A DNA stretch of 64,000 nucleotides, taken from assembly GCA_038380795.1 (NCBI GenBank), contig CM076268.1, positions 21,679,001 to 21,743,000 of the forward strand, read 5' to 3'. This DNA comes from Pyrocephalus nanus. Its lineage: Eukaryota > Chordata > Aves > Passeriformes > Tyrannidae. The translations under genes were made by a program, and so were the position numbers. How positions within the stretch are numbered: position 1 is the stretch's first letter; every line of letters begins with the position of its first letter. Shown piece after piece: positions 44,238 through 56,300 of this stretch. Below the pieces are notes generated by a model. The model did not search any database, was not told the DNA's origin, and saw only the letters and a list, made by a program, of their open reading frames with translations.

Positions 44238-44308
44238 ATGGCAGCGGGGGAGCCGCAAGCCAAGAAGCTGAAGCTGGAGCAGAAGCAGCAACAGCAGCAG
44301 CAGCTGAG
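44238..44308 (+). CDS. ADK: ADK first exon, long (nuclear) isoform
   Basis: Encodes 23 residues, MAAGEPQAKKLKLEQKQQQQ then QQL, and two bases of the next codon before the donor GTAACG. The human equivalent is a 22-residue leader containing the nuclear localisation signal PKPKKLK; here PQAKKLK is the matching basic patch. Unlike human, it ends in six glutamines encoded by CAG/CAA. The ATG context GAAGATGGCAGC is one base off a TISU/YY1 element. Only the coding part is given; the 5'UTR start is unknown. Confidence 0.93.
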
Positions 44309-47300
44309 GTAACGGGCGCCGTGGAGGGCTTCTCTTCGCCAACAAACCCCGGCGGGTGCCGGAGAGTCGCCGGTGCCGCCGGGGCTGCCCCCGGCAGAGG
44401 GCGAGACACGTGTGGCCGCCGCGGAGCGGGCAGAGTCCGCCAGGAGGGTCCCTGCGCGCTGTGCTCGGCCGGGCTGGGCGCGGGCGGTTCCGCCGGGCAC
44501 CGGGCACACGTGGAGGCGGCGGCGGGGCCGCTCTGCCCCGGCCGCTCTGCCCCGGCCGCTCTGCCGCGGAGCCGCTGCCCTGCCCGGCGGAGCCCGGAGC
44601 CGCAGCCGCGCGGGGCGCTCCGCAGGCGGGGGCGGCGCGGGGAGCGCGGGGCCCGGTGTGCCCCGCGGGCGGGCCGGGCCGGGTCGGGCCGATGGGCTGC
44701 CCAGCACCCGCACTGGGCCGTGCGGGGAAACCCAGCGCTGCCCGCTGCGGCGGCCCCCGGCGCTGGAGCACAGCATGGGCTGGCTGTCACACCGCGTGCC
44801 TCCCCTTCGGAAATAAATCTCTGTAAAACGCCCCGGTTTAACGCCCGTGCCGGGGTCTCTGTCCCCGTTGGATAGGAATTCATTTGTCCAAAAATCCATG
44901 TTAACAGTTACATTTTCTTCAGGACACGTGGAATATTTTAAAATCATATTGTAAGAATCCACGCGATTTACTATGCGTCCTCATTTCAGTGATCGCTGTA
45001 TAATGTCACTGTCTGAATCCCGTGTGAGTGATGGCCTGCACAGACACAAGTCATTTATTTTTAAACGTCATAGCAGAAAAATATAAGGTTTCTCTGTGCA
45101 GGATGCATGATCAAAATGAACACACTGAGTACTGAGAGCTATAGAGCAGCTTTTGTTGGTGCAGTTTGAGGTTTGTTTTCTCAGGATTATTCATATATGA
45201 ATATAATTGTAAGATAGCTGATTTCCTCTAAAGTATTCAGTGTGTGAAGAAGATTAATGACATAAGGCTCCAAAGGTCCAAAATTATCTTGGTGATAACT
45301 AATAACTTGCTCAAATATAGCATAAAAGTGATGCACTTTAGTACTGAGATGAGAACAGTCCTTTTTGGTACTGATGTCCTTACTGAAAGAGCTAATCCTA
45401 TTAGATTTGTCAAAGTCAGGGTACTTGCTTCTTTGGCAGCTGAGTGACTTTTCAAGTTTAATAACAGTTGACAAGCTAAGTTGCAAATAGCGGAAGAGGA
45501 AAAATGTAACTGAGCTCTGAAAGCAAATAAAGGGCAGGCAGTAGGATAAGGTTGTGATCATAGAGCAACAACTGTCTCCATGGACCTTAAAGCAAGGTGG
45601 GGCAAGAAACTGCCAATTGCAATGTTTCTATTTATAAAGCTTATTATGGGAAACGGCATTTTAACATGAAACATGAAAAAAATTAGAAATTTGAGAGCAT
45701 TATTGGAGTGCTGAGTTAAAAATTTAAAGGTTGTTTTACAGTGAAATGAAAGGCCTTGGTGACATGCTCTGGTAAAAACTGATTAAACTGAAAAAACTAC
45801 TTCTGCGAGGTATGATAACACATGAGAAACGTTGATAGAACTTGTGTAATCTAATTTTATGGCAAGTCATTTCAAGATGAAATGTAAATAGACCCTAGCT
45901 CTGTTTCATAAGAGGAGAAATGCCACGATTAACTGGCGATCAATAGAATTAATGTGTATTAGGTTGAACTTTTCAAGCTGTTGCTAGTCGGACTAGATTT
46001 GGCAGATCCCACCACTCATTTGAATGTAGTGGCAAGAATGTGTTTGACTGAGTGCTGTGGTGGGACTTAAAAGCCAGTACAGAAAGTACCAGAATGATTA
46101 AAGTTCTATCACTTGGTTGTATTTGTAACAAGGTTCAGTTGTTAATGCAAAACATTGCTACGTGTGCATGGAAACACTTAAACTACGGATTAGAAAAGAA
46201 GTGAAGAATCACTGGAAAATTTTGGGAGCTAATAACATTATATTTGTTATAGCAGGAATTAGAGATGATTGTAGAGAACAGTTCCTTGTTTTCAACATCT
46301 AGATCTGAGACTCACCAGCCTCTTCAGAAGACCATGTCTAATGGATTCAACAAGGATGGTCATGTACTTCATTTATCCTCCTATATGATATCAACCTGAA
46401 TCTTTCCTTTGGCTACCATGAAAATTTTTTAGTATAAAAAAATGACATAAAACAAATTAATTCTACTCTGCAACATAAACTGTACCTCATCAACAATATC
46501 TAATGTGTCCTTCCCCTTTGTTTTTTTTGGTCATCATTTTCTCTCTCAAGTGGCACCGCAGAGGTTTCATGGATACATACTTTTGACCCTTTTGATCTTT
46601 TTGGACAAAGGAAAGCAAATATTGCTCCCTCATGAGGTAGGCAAAGCTGACTGGGTTCATGGAGCTACAGTTGTTTGAAAGCAATGGAGAATGCCTGGCT
46701 TTTGCTACCCAGTGAGCAGCACACAAAGCCCGAGACCCAAACTGGGGTTCCCAGCTCAACAATGCGTTGTGCTGACATTCATCTGCTGGGAGGCAGGTTT
46801 TGCATTGTCTTTATTGATGGGTGCAAATCCCCACTACAAACCAATGGGCTTTAGGCAAGGCCATTAATGTGTGCTGCCTTGTTTCAGGCTTCTGACTGCA
46901 TCTCTGCTGTGTGACATAGAATATCATTGTGTGTGTCAACTGTACTGTTTGAACAGAAAAACTGAAAACGGCTTGTCACTGAGTGGCAGCATCAACTTAC
47001 TAGAAACATCATGAGGTGTTACTTTAGAGGAGAATTACTAAGGATTTGTGTCCTTTTATATTCGGTTCTGTGTTGGAAGTCTGTGAAAACTGCAGCCAGA
47101 CTCCTGCTAACAGCCTGGTACAGTTACAAAAGAATTTGGATGTTCTCTGTAGAAATGTTTGAACTTACATGTACATGTCTATATAGAAATATGCATGTTC
47201 ATCTTTCCCTTCTGCACACAAACTTGTGAAGTCCCCTGTGCTGCATTATGGCCTCCTGGCTGTTCTGCAGCTGCTGTATTGATTGAATAGTCATGACGTG

Positions 47301-50300
47301 GCTGATTGTTTGAACAAATGAGTTTATCTGCAATAAGACAATGTAAGCATTGAATTTGACAAATACTTTATCGTAAAAGTACAATATTCTTCTTCTGTTA
47401 TTATTAGACATCTCTTTCTTTTCAGAATAAATTATCAAATGCTCTGTGAATAATTGTTATCAAAAGCAATTCTTTATCATTACTGTTCCACTACATTTTA
47501 GACAGCTTGATACTAGTGACTGTAAAAAAATATAGTTAATTTTATGTGTTTTTAGTTTTTTTTTAATAAGCTAACTTTTAATTTAGCTAATTTCTTCATC
47601 AACGCTTTGCAAATGGAAGAAGATTCTGAATATTTTAAAATAGCTGTGACAAAGCTTTCAGTTAGAATTTAGTAAGTTGTTTCTCTTTCTCTTGTATTAT
47701 CTCTTGCTTTTTTTAAAAATTTCACCTTACTCCCCATTTGCATTCATTTCAGTTTCCATCTTCACGGCTTATAGTCTTCTCACTTTCCAATTTCTTATAT
47801 CTGCAAATACAGATTAACTTATTTCATAATGGTACTCCTAATGTCCTCAGTACGAAGAAAGTTCTGAAACTCAGGCGCTTTACTGAGTTTGTTCCCAAAA
47901 TTAAAGCAGTAGGCTTTTTCTTCAGAGGAATATGTAGAAATTAGACAAAATTAGGCAAAGAAATACTTTTGAAGACACTGGCAACAGACTTTGCTACTTT
48001 TGTTTTATTTAGGACATAACAGCAGTAACTTTCCCTTCCAAGTTGTCTTGACAGAAATATATCCAGAACTGGAATGTCTTGCAGCGTGGAAAGTACCTTG
48101 CTCTTACAGTGCAGCCACTGCTTTCCATTGTTCAGATGTGTAACTCTCAGATTACTGTTCAGGTTGACACGTGTCTTTACCCAGCCTTTGATGTAATCCT
48201 GTGGGATTTTGCACAGCATGTGTCATGTTTCCACAGTTTTGTGTTCTTGTTTAGGAGAAGCTTGTTAGGGTGTTTTCATCCTTTTAATTGAAGTAATTCC
48301 TTACTTTATTGTAAAGGAGTGGTGTAACCTGAGGGAAGAGGAGGTGGTGGGAAGGCTCTTTGTTCTCTGGACCACAAGCATGGCTGGTGTCTCTTTGTTC
48401 CTTACTGATGTTACCTGCAGGCCACCTGGCTAAAAGAGTCATACTGAGGAGCAATGATGGTTTAGACATAACAGCTGTTGCTGATATCCTGCAGAAATAT
48501 ACACCTTTGACTTGCTATGCTGCCTCCCTGAAGACAACAGGACTAATCCTGTCTCTGGGGCTGCTTGCAAGCTGGATTACCTGTGGGAGGAGAGCCAGTG
48601 CAAATAGGCCTATTTCATCTTGGGTCTTGAAGTTCCTGTGATTTTTATCTGATATTTCTGAGTTCCTCCTTGTTCCTCTAATGAAACCATTTGTGCAGAT
48701 TTACCTAGTTGGATCTACTGATATTGCTTATAAACAGACAAAGAAGATGCCCAGAAAAGAGACTTGAGTGAATGTAGAATTAGTTGAATATGGTCCCAGT
48801 GTAGCACTGTGAAATTCTGTAGAACAAGACCTTTGCTTACTCTGCAGTTGCTGAGGTAGATTTTACATGGCAATGTTTGAAGCAAAACTCTGGCTTGTGA
48901 TTCAAGGTTGTGATATTGAATTTTAGTAGTTACTTACACAGCCGTGGTACACAAATATTTCACAAAACCAGTTTCAGAAGCAGGGAATGGGTTGCTATCT
49001 AAAGGTCATTAATTGGTATTTGCTGACTATGAATTGGAAAACCTTATCTTCTTGAAATAAGTAAACTGAACTTGCAGATAGAATGTTTTTTTTCAAGGCT
49101 GTTCCTTTTCTATTTACATAAACTCCTTCTTTAAATATCAATTTATTATTTATATAATATGTATAATAGTAGTGTAAAATATTATTATTTATATAATATC
49201 AAAGCATTTGTGTGAAGGAGAGAAGTCTTTGGGTATTACTCAGAATTCAGGGAAGGAAAAGGGATTTTTTCCATTTTGAACTGTAATCATTTCCATAATG
49301 ATTATTTGACCACAGTCAAAGCTGTTCTGCCCTTGAAGGGTATGGTAACATAAAGCTACTTGCTGGCTTTATGCTACCTTGGGATTTCATTTACAGTGAA
49401 AGGTTGTTGAGGGTTTTTTTCCTTGCATATTCAGTGGTACCAAGACAGTGTAACTGTCTCAAGGGCTATGCAAATTGATAAGAATAAGATAGAAAAAAAG
49501 TGTAGCTCTCTGCAATATGCTGAAGACTTAGCAGATTTATAGACTTTGCTGTTATAGCTAAATGGTCTGTGAAGCTTCATGAAAAGAAATGGCATGATGT
49601 TATCAAATTTTAAAATAATGAAAAAAGATTTTTAATACTTTGCGAGTAGAACCCATACAGGAAAAAAAAATATGCTGGAAAATATTAAGATCTCTCTGTA
49701 GAAAAGTTTTCAAAACAACAACTGCTATAGTAAAAAATACCTGCAAGCTCTGCAAAATGTTGTTATTGGAAGAGAATTTGTGGACTTACTGCTCACTAGT
49801 CCCATTTTATAATGTCTGCTGGGGCTGTTATGTAAAAGATCATCCTTCTGTCTTTCAGAGATAGAGTGGGCAGCTTATTGAAGATCTGCCTTAGTTTTGT
49901 ACTTGGAAGAAATTGAGTGAAATATGGGGATCAATGGAGAACTCTTTGTTTATCTGTTGTAAACTGGATGATTTATACCAAATATTTGTGGTGTAAAACA
50001 TAACACATTAGTCCAGTGCTAAGGCCTAGATTGCCTGTATCTTGGATACACAAGTTACAAATACATGATGTGTAGATTTTCATGAACTACTTCGATAAAG
50101 TACAATTTTAAATGTTCTCACGTGGTTTCCTGTTGTTTTATCAGGTAGGGGTGCAGTTCATTTTTCATTCATACTGTGCTTGAAAGGAAACATCTTAGTG
50201 AAATCACCTGAGGAATAGTTGTTCATGACATGTAGACAAACTCACATTGTTCTCTATTGTGTAGTAACAGAAGCAATTGAGAGAAATTGTGGCTAGACCC

Positions 50301-53300
50301 AGTCAGGCATTATATACTTATAAATGCAAAAGCTGTGAATTCCATGTTTCTCTCAGGGTTTTCTGAAGCCAGATCACTTGAAGGCAAGGTCAGCTGCCCC
50401 ATGCAAGCAGAGGGAGTTTGGAAGGTGACAGGAAGGCTGCCTAGCATGTACATGTGTGACTACAAGTCGAACTCGTGGCGCAAGCATTAGGTTAATCTAT
50501 GAATGACCCTAAGTGATAACTGACCATTTTTCCAGGGATACCCGGGTCGCTGTTTCTCCACTTACATGTCAGGATGTCTAGAAGTTCCCTGGGAAATGAC
50601 CCAAAAAACAGTGATAGGTGGTAGTAGGGGTAGGTGATGTCTCGAAGATGTCAGTAACGATAGAACCTGCGGATGTGTGATAGTACAAGCCAGATGATTG
50701 GGCACTGGGGAGTAGCTGGAAGTTTATAAAGTGCTATTGACAGATGTTTTTGAGGTATCATATGTGCTATTTCATGAAAAGGTGTTAAATTTTCTTAGAA
50801 AAACTCTGAAGTGGTAAATACTTAGAAACATTTGATGGTACCACATTTGGACTTTGTAGCTCAATATTTGTAATATGCAGCTGTATGTTGCAAATGACTA
50901 AAAATGTAGATGACGTTGAAGTATTATATCTAGTTTCTTCTACATATTATGTGCTTGTTGAAGTCAGACAGTGATTTCTGAGGGAATCTACAATTTGATT
51001 ATTTTAAAAAATGTTTTATTATTTAGAATACAGTGATGAAACCAACAAGACCAAGCTGTGTTACATAGTTATGTAACTATAGTTATATACAATAACAATA
51101 GTTATATAACTGTTGTTATATTTGCTGTGATGGGATCTCCTCCTCCCCCCCCACCTTTTAGGTTACAAAACAGAAGTTTGGCTATTAAGCATTAAAATAG
51201 TCAAACTAGGGATAATAAATTGTTCAACATGGATCAGAGGATACAGCCATTATATATCCGGATACAGTACTGGCATTTCAGTAGAGTTCAAAATCCTGCA
51301 TCAGGATCTGGGTACCTGTTGCACCCTGTGTTGCAACAACAGTAAGGGCATGGATGTGTTTTCCACTCCAGTTTGACTTTTCAGGACTCCTGACACACTT
51401 GATAATTTTGTGGTGAGATCAATAAGCGATGATTATTTTTTGAGTGTCCACTTTAGAGAACCTAGATTTGTCCTATGTCAGATATTGAGCATAAATTTTC
51501 CTGTTTTCTTCACGTGACTGTAGGTCCTTGAACGTCATGAACATGTCAAATTTTGGCATCATCTGATACACCATAAATAGTTGGAAAGTTTTGCTTTTAT
51601 TTTTCTGAGTACAATATTCCCATTTTGTAGATGGAAAGGAAGGGAAACTTTGGACTAATAACTGTTGTAAAGCTTAATATTTAGTTCGAGGTGACACAGC
51701 AATACCTAACAGCACGGGATTCACTTCTGGCAAAAACAGCCTATTGACCTCAGTTTCATGAATCAGTGCCTCTGGTGCTGGTTAACAAAATAAGTGCCAA
51801 ATCTGCGCAGGGTGGCAGTAACTTTGTCAGCCAAATGAGGAGCGAGAATAGAAACCTGGCTTTACCGAGGCTTTTCCTTTCTGACACGGCACTTCTGCCA
51901 GAGTGTCGGGCGAATAAGGAAAGGGGTAGGCAGCGACGGGCTGCCCTTTTCTGCCCGTGCTGTCCGTGTGTGACCGTCTGTCCGGCTGGCAGGAGCGCTG
52001 TGCACCACAGGTGTCCGCAGGCGCCGCCGCAGCCCGGCACTGAGGGGATGTGCTGCCCGCCCGGAGGAACGGGGTCACCCAGGGCGGCTTCAAGTCTGAC
52101 CCAATGCACATGCAGATGAAAGGAATGAAAACGCGTTCGTGTCGAGCGTGCAGCGATCCCGTGTCGGGACGGGGCTGGGCGGCCCCGGGCACAGCCGGGG
52201 TAGGGGGTCCCTCGGGAGCGGTTCCCACGGCCCCGTGACAGCCGAGAGGCAGCGCTGCCAGGGCTGGCCATCTTTACTGTGGGCAGTGCGGATGGAGACA
52301 CGCACCTCTGCGCGACCGCCACCGAACTTGGTGTTTGGTTAGTTGTTTTTTTTTTTTTTTTTTTTTTTTTTCCAATTGTCGCTGTCGCCCTCCATCGCCT
52401 CCCGGGCTGGGAGCGGCGGCAGCAGCGGCAGGAGGTGTGTGGGAGGCGCGCGCTCCCCGCCCGCACCAAAGATGGCGGCCGGGGAGCCGGGGGTGCCGTG
52501 CGGGCGGCGCCGCTCGGTACCGGGCACTCCCGCACCGGGGCGCGGGGCCCGCCGCCAGCGCCCCGCGGCTCCCCGCGCCCCGCGGCCGCCAAGCAGGGCC
52601 CGGGCCCGCCCCCGCCGCCCGCACGGCCAATGGCGGGACGCGGGCGGGGCGGGGCGCGCGGGGGGGCGGCCGAGCGCCGGCCGCGGCTCAGTCGCGGCTG
52701 AGGTGCGGGCGCCGGTCGGAGAGGGGACACCGCTGCTGCCGCCGCCAGCGGGGCTCCGCCGCAGGCGGCCGGGCGTGGAGCCATGGCCACCCTCAGGTAA
52801 CGCCGAGCCCCCGCGCTGCGCCCGCCGCACAGCCCGGCGCCCCGGGGGAAGGGGCGGCGGGCGCTGATGCGCTCCCGCATGCGGGGCGGGGGCGCCCGGC
52901 GCGATGCTCTGCCGGAGCCGGGCTCTTCTGCCGGCGTTGTAATCGGGATGCGGGGCAGCGCGGCTTCTTCCCATCGCTCTCCGTCTGCCGCGAGTTGGTT
53001 TGGCGGCTGCACGCCCGCGCCGCCGGGGTGAGGAGGGAGAGTTGTGCCGGTGCCCTCCCGGTGCCCCAGCCCAGTGCGGAGGGGACACCGCTCCCGGGGT
53101 ACCGCGTTGGCTCCTGGCGGGCAGGTGGGTGCGCCCGGCCGGGGCTCCCGGCGGCGCCGGGCGATGCCTGTCCCCAGAGGCATCGGGAACGAGAGCCCCG
53201 GGCCGGGCCGGGCCGAGCCCGCCGGGGGTCCCGGGGCGGTGTGCGGGGGCTGCGAGCGGCGTCGCTCGGCGGCCGTGCCGCTGTCACAGGTAGCGCTGGG

Positions 53301-56300
53301 CGCGGGCGGCCGCCGCGGGGTCCCGCCCGTGGGCGTGGGAGGACGGGTGTTGTGGGACTCTGGCAGCTGCATTTGAACCCTGAACTGTCGCTGTGGCTTG
53401 CCGTGCCTGAAACCTAATTTTAAAAGAATCCCGTATAACGAGAAGCAGGGTCATAATAGCAGGCTGGGCTCTCGGCACGCTGTTGGAACTGCGGTGGTGT
53501 CAGCCTGTCAGCGATCCCTGGAGAATGACAAACTTAAACATTCAGTGAAAGGAGTTAGTGTCACCAGTTTTTCTTCGTAAAACATTTAATCTTAAGATGG
53601 GGTCTTATTATGAAGTAAAGTAGTAACCTTCATCATGTAGTTACTTTGATCAGGCCTTCAGCTGCTAAAGAAATGCTTAAAATTAAACCTTAAAAACCTC
53701 AAAAAGTTCAATTATCATTCAAGGCAATTCTCCCATCTCTTCTCTTCACCCTCCAAACTCTGAGTATCAAGTTTCACACTGTGTTTGAGACAGTAACTCT
53801 GAAATTGCAGTAATATTTAACTGTTGGAGCTTGTGGAGTTAGCGCAGCTGTGTAAGGAACTGGATAGTGGTGGAACAGTTTTTTTCCTGCGACAGCCTTG
53901 CTTACATAAGGCCAAGGCTTTTAAGCTTGGCTTCATAGTTGGAACCTGTGAGTGTGTTGCTCTAGAAGACTAAGAAAGTTTCATAATGAATGAAATCTTC
54001 ACTGAAGATGTTCCTCTAAGTCAGTATGTAAATATGTAACTGCTTAGCCAAATATTGCATTTGCTTAAGACCCAAGTAAGGAAAGCATGTGAGCAGTCCT
54101 ACAGCCACTTTGTATGTTTAAGGTCTATATGCTAAAGTGATTTGCTGACCAGTGATGCAAGGGAAATTGTCTGAACTCTGAAATCATGCAATAACAGTTC
54201 TTAGGTAGTTTTGTGTCAGACAAGTTATGATTAATAGTACATATAATCTTATTTCTAATGATGTTACATAGGTAAGTGGGATGAGAGAAGGATGCTCTTA
54301 ATAGGATGCTTATAACTAGTCAAATGCTATGAATCTACTATTATTGCTGTTTTGCTTTAACTGCATGTATAAATGGTTTTTCATACGTTCAAATCTGGTG
54401 TTATGTAGTGTTCAACTCCCTTCGTGACTGAAATGGATATGCTGAGAACAGGTTTAAAATCTGCCTTGTTTGGCTGTACAATTAAGGGCACAGTCAAATA
54501 CTTTAGAAGTATTAACATTTATGATCTTACAAAACCATATCTTAAATTTGTTAATGGAAGACTAGGCATACAGCATTCTGCCATGCAATTGCACGCCCAG
54601 ATGTCTCAGTCATGTTTTATTAAGGCTTTCTGACTTGCCAGTATCCAAAGGCCCAAAATACTTCTCTGTCTCTGTGCCAGTAACTAATAATAAGCTTTCA
54701 CTGATATTTTGATGTTGCTCATCCATGGAAGTGCACAGCAGCACGGGATGATAACAGTATTGTGTGATAGATATTGTACTGCTAATGTTCAGCAGCCAGC
54801 TTGAATCAAGACCATATTTTTAAAAATGCCTGCGGCAGTAGAGCATGATATTGGACTCAGCTTTCCAGATCATTCAGTTGGTGTTAATTTTGTTGATGTC
54901 TTAAAAAAAGGTTCAAGGGTAGCTCAGTACTCTTGTGGGTTCTTGTTTGTTTGGGTTTGTTGTTTTGTTTTCATCCAGTTTGGTTTAATTTTATAACTTC
55001 TACTACTTGTGGTAGGAGTAAGGTGTGAAATACAGGCCATTTGTGTAAAATCAATCATCTTGGCAATCTTTGAACAAAATGCCGTAATTAACAGCTGAAG
55101 ATTTATTTATCTTTAGTGAGTTACATTGCTTGAACTTCTAATTGCAACTCACACTCCATCTAGTCTTAAGTTAAGTGAAAAACTCATAAAATATATTGTC
55201 TATTGTCAAGAGTTTAGAATGTAAACGTGGTGTACATCAAAGCTCTCTGTAAAGTTATTGATGTTGCCATAGTGTTACTTGCTAGATGGACAGTGTATTT
55301 TTGTGCCCAAAAAGCTTTTAGATTTGCATGAACATCTTGTTTGTAGTTTAGAATTTAAAAAGTATATGTAGTGTTCATATATATGTACTCTGTGTGTATG
55401 TACGTGCATATACGCATATGCTGACTGTATAGTCAATTATATATGCCCTTCATTTGTGCAGCTGAACAAGTTGTCACTTGTTTCTTGAAGAGCTGAGCCA
55501 AATACTCTATTGCCATATATTAGTTGAGTTAAGCAAGATCATCCTTCTTGGATGATGAGATACCAATACTCCCATGCGAGAGAAGAGACTGGGGAGTCAA
55601 GGAGGCTGGGCAGTACCTAAGTGTGTGTTCTGTGCCTGTTGCAGAGCTGTGATGCCCAAATAACCTTCATACTGTGGAATCTCACGTTTCAGGAAGTTGT
55701 TGCTGTTTCCTCACTGTGTTTCATGTCTTGGAACATAATCAGTGGAAATAATCAGTGAAATTTTTGTTACTGCAGGTGTCCAGTGTTACTGAACAGCAAA
55801 TGTAAGGCAAATAATGTTTAAATGTGCTGTTCAAAGTTTTCAACTTGGTGAGAATATAACAGTTTAGTATCTCAGTTTCCTACTCTAAAGACTTTTAAAT
55901 TTAGCATTCTCCAGGATCATAATATTTGGTTTATGTTATGCTTTTACAATATGTGGTTTTACAAAGTACATAAGATTTAAATTTTTTCTTTAATTTATTT
56001 TTACTGAGGAACAAACTGTAGCCAAGTAGCTGCTCTATACCTCTTGGTGTGCGACAGAAAAGTGCAACAGTGTAACAGTGCAGAAACTTTGCAACCCCTC
56101 AAGAAGGGAAGAGTGGTTTGCACTGCACTGAAATGTAGCCAGTGTTGGTTAATCAGGTTGAACATGCTAACGATTTGCACAGCCAAGTCTTCCTCTTTAA
56201 CAGTAGGAACACTGGACTTTCCAGATTGCCTTTCACAAAAGCTTGTGTTAGAAAATGCTGATCACAGTGGTGATCACAGAATCAATTAGGTTGGAAAAGA

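Larger units (their letters stand above)
43200..44800. promoter_or_regulatory. CpG island with head-to-head AP3M1 / ADK-long promoter
   Basis: About 1.6 kb of very GC- and CpG-rich sequence between the predicted AP3M1 first exon (minus) and the ADK long-form ATG (plus, 44238), with no TATA box apparent. GC boxes (GGGGCGGGCC and GGGCGGGCC) lie at 44171-44198. In Chinese hamster and human the same two genes share a bidirectional promoter, so the arrangement is an ancient linkage. Many long open frames here on both strands come from lack of AT-rich stops, not from coding. Confidence 0.85.
44309..52380 (+). other. ADK: ADK-long intron 1, upstream part
   Basis: About 8 kb between the two ADK CpG islands. 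The GC-rich island tail to about 44.8 kb is followed by AT-rich sequence. Seen here: a 16-bp direct repeat near 49145-49199 and an AT-rich palindrome at 51092-51119. No coding exon is recognised. Confidence 0.75.
51950..53350 (+). promoter_or_regulatory. ADK: Second ADK CpG island (short-isoform promoter)
   Basis: GC- and CpG-rich block with GC boxes, a CCAAT box, YY1-type motifs and a T26 tract, containing the short-isoform ATG at 52783. Its position inside the long-form first intron matches the mammalian arrangement of two alternative ADK promoters. Large open frames on both strands across it are compositional. Confidence 0.8.

Noticed and set aside
43116..44883. Very long open frames on both strands (551, 456, 446 and 285 codons) across the first CpG island
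   Set aside because: They are proline/arginine/glycine/alanine-rich in every frame, overlap each other on both strands and ignore the ADK exon and splice sites. They reflect scarcity of stop codons in GC-rich DNA.
45187..45561. Minus-strand 124-codon frame in ADK intron 1
   Set aside because: AT-rich, no recognised domain, no supporting splice sites or poly(A) signal, and a length plausible by chance in this much sequence.
52472..52867. Upstream ATG as an inhibitory frame for the ADK short form
   Set aside because: The CCAAT and GC boxes at 52627-52655 lie downstream of this ATG, so most short-form transcripts should not contain it. It is also out of frame with the ATG at 52783.
51756..53417. 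Long open frames (538, 360, 249 and 174 codons) across the second CpG island, some starting in poly-Phe or ending in poly-Lys from the T26 tract
   Set aside because: Same compositional artefact. Translation of a homopolymer tract and mutually overlapping frames on both strands argue against coding.
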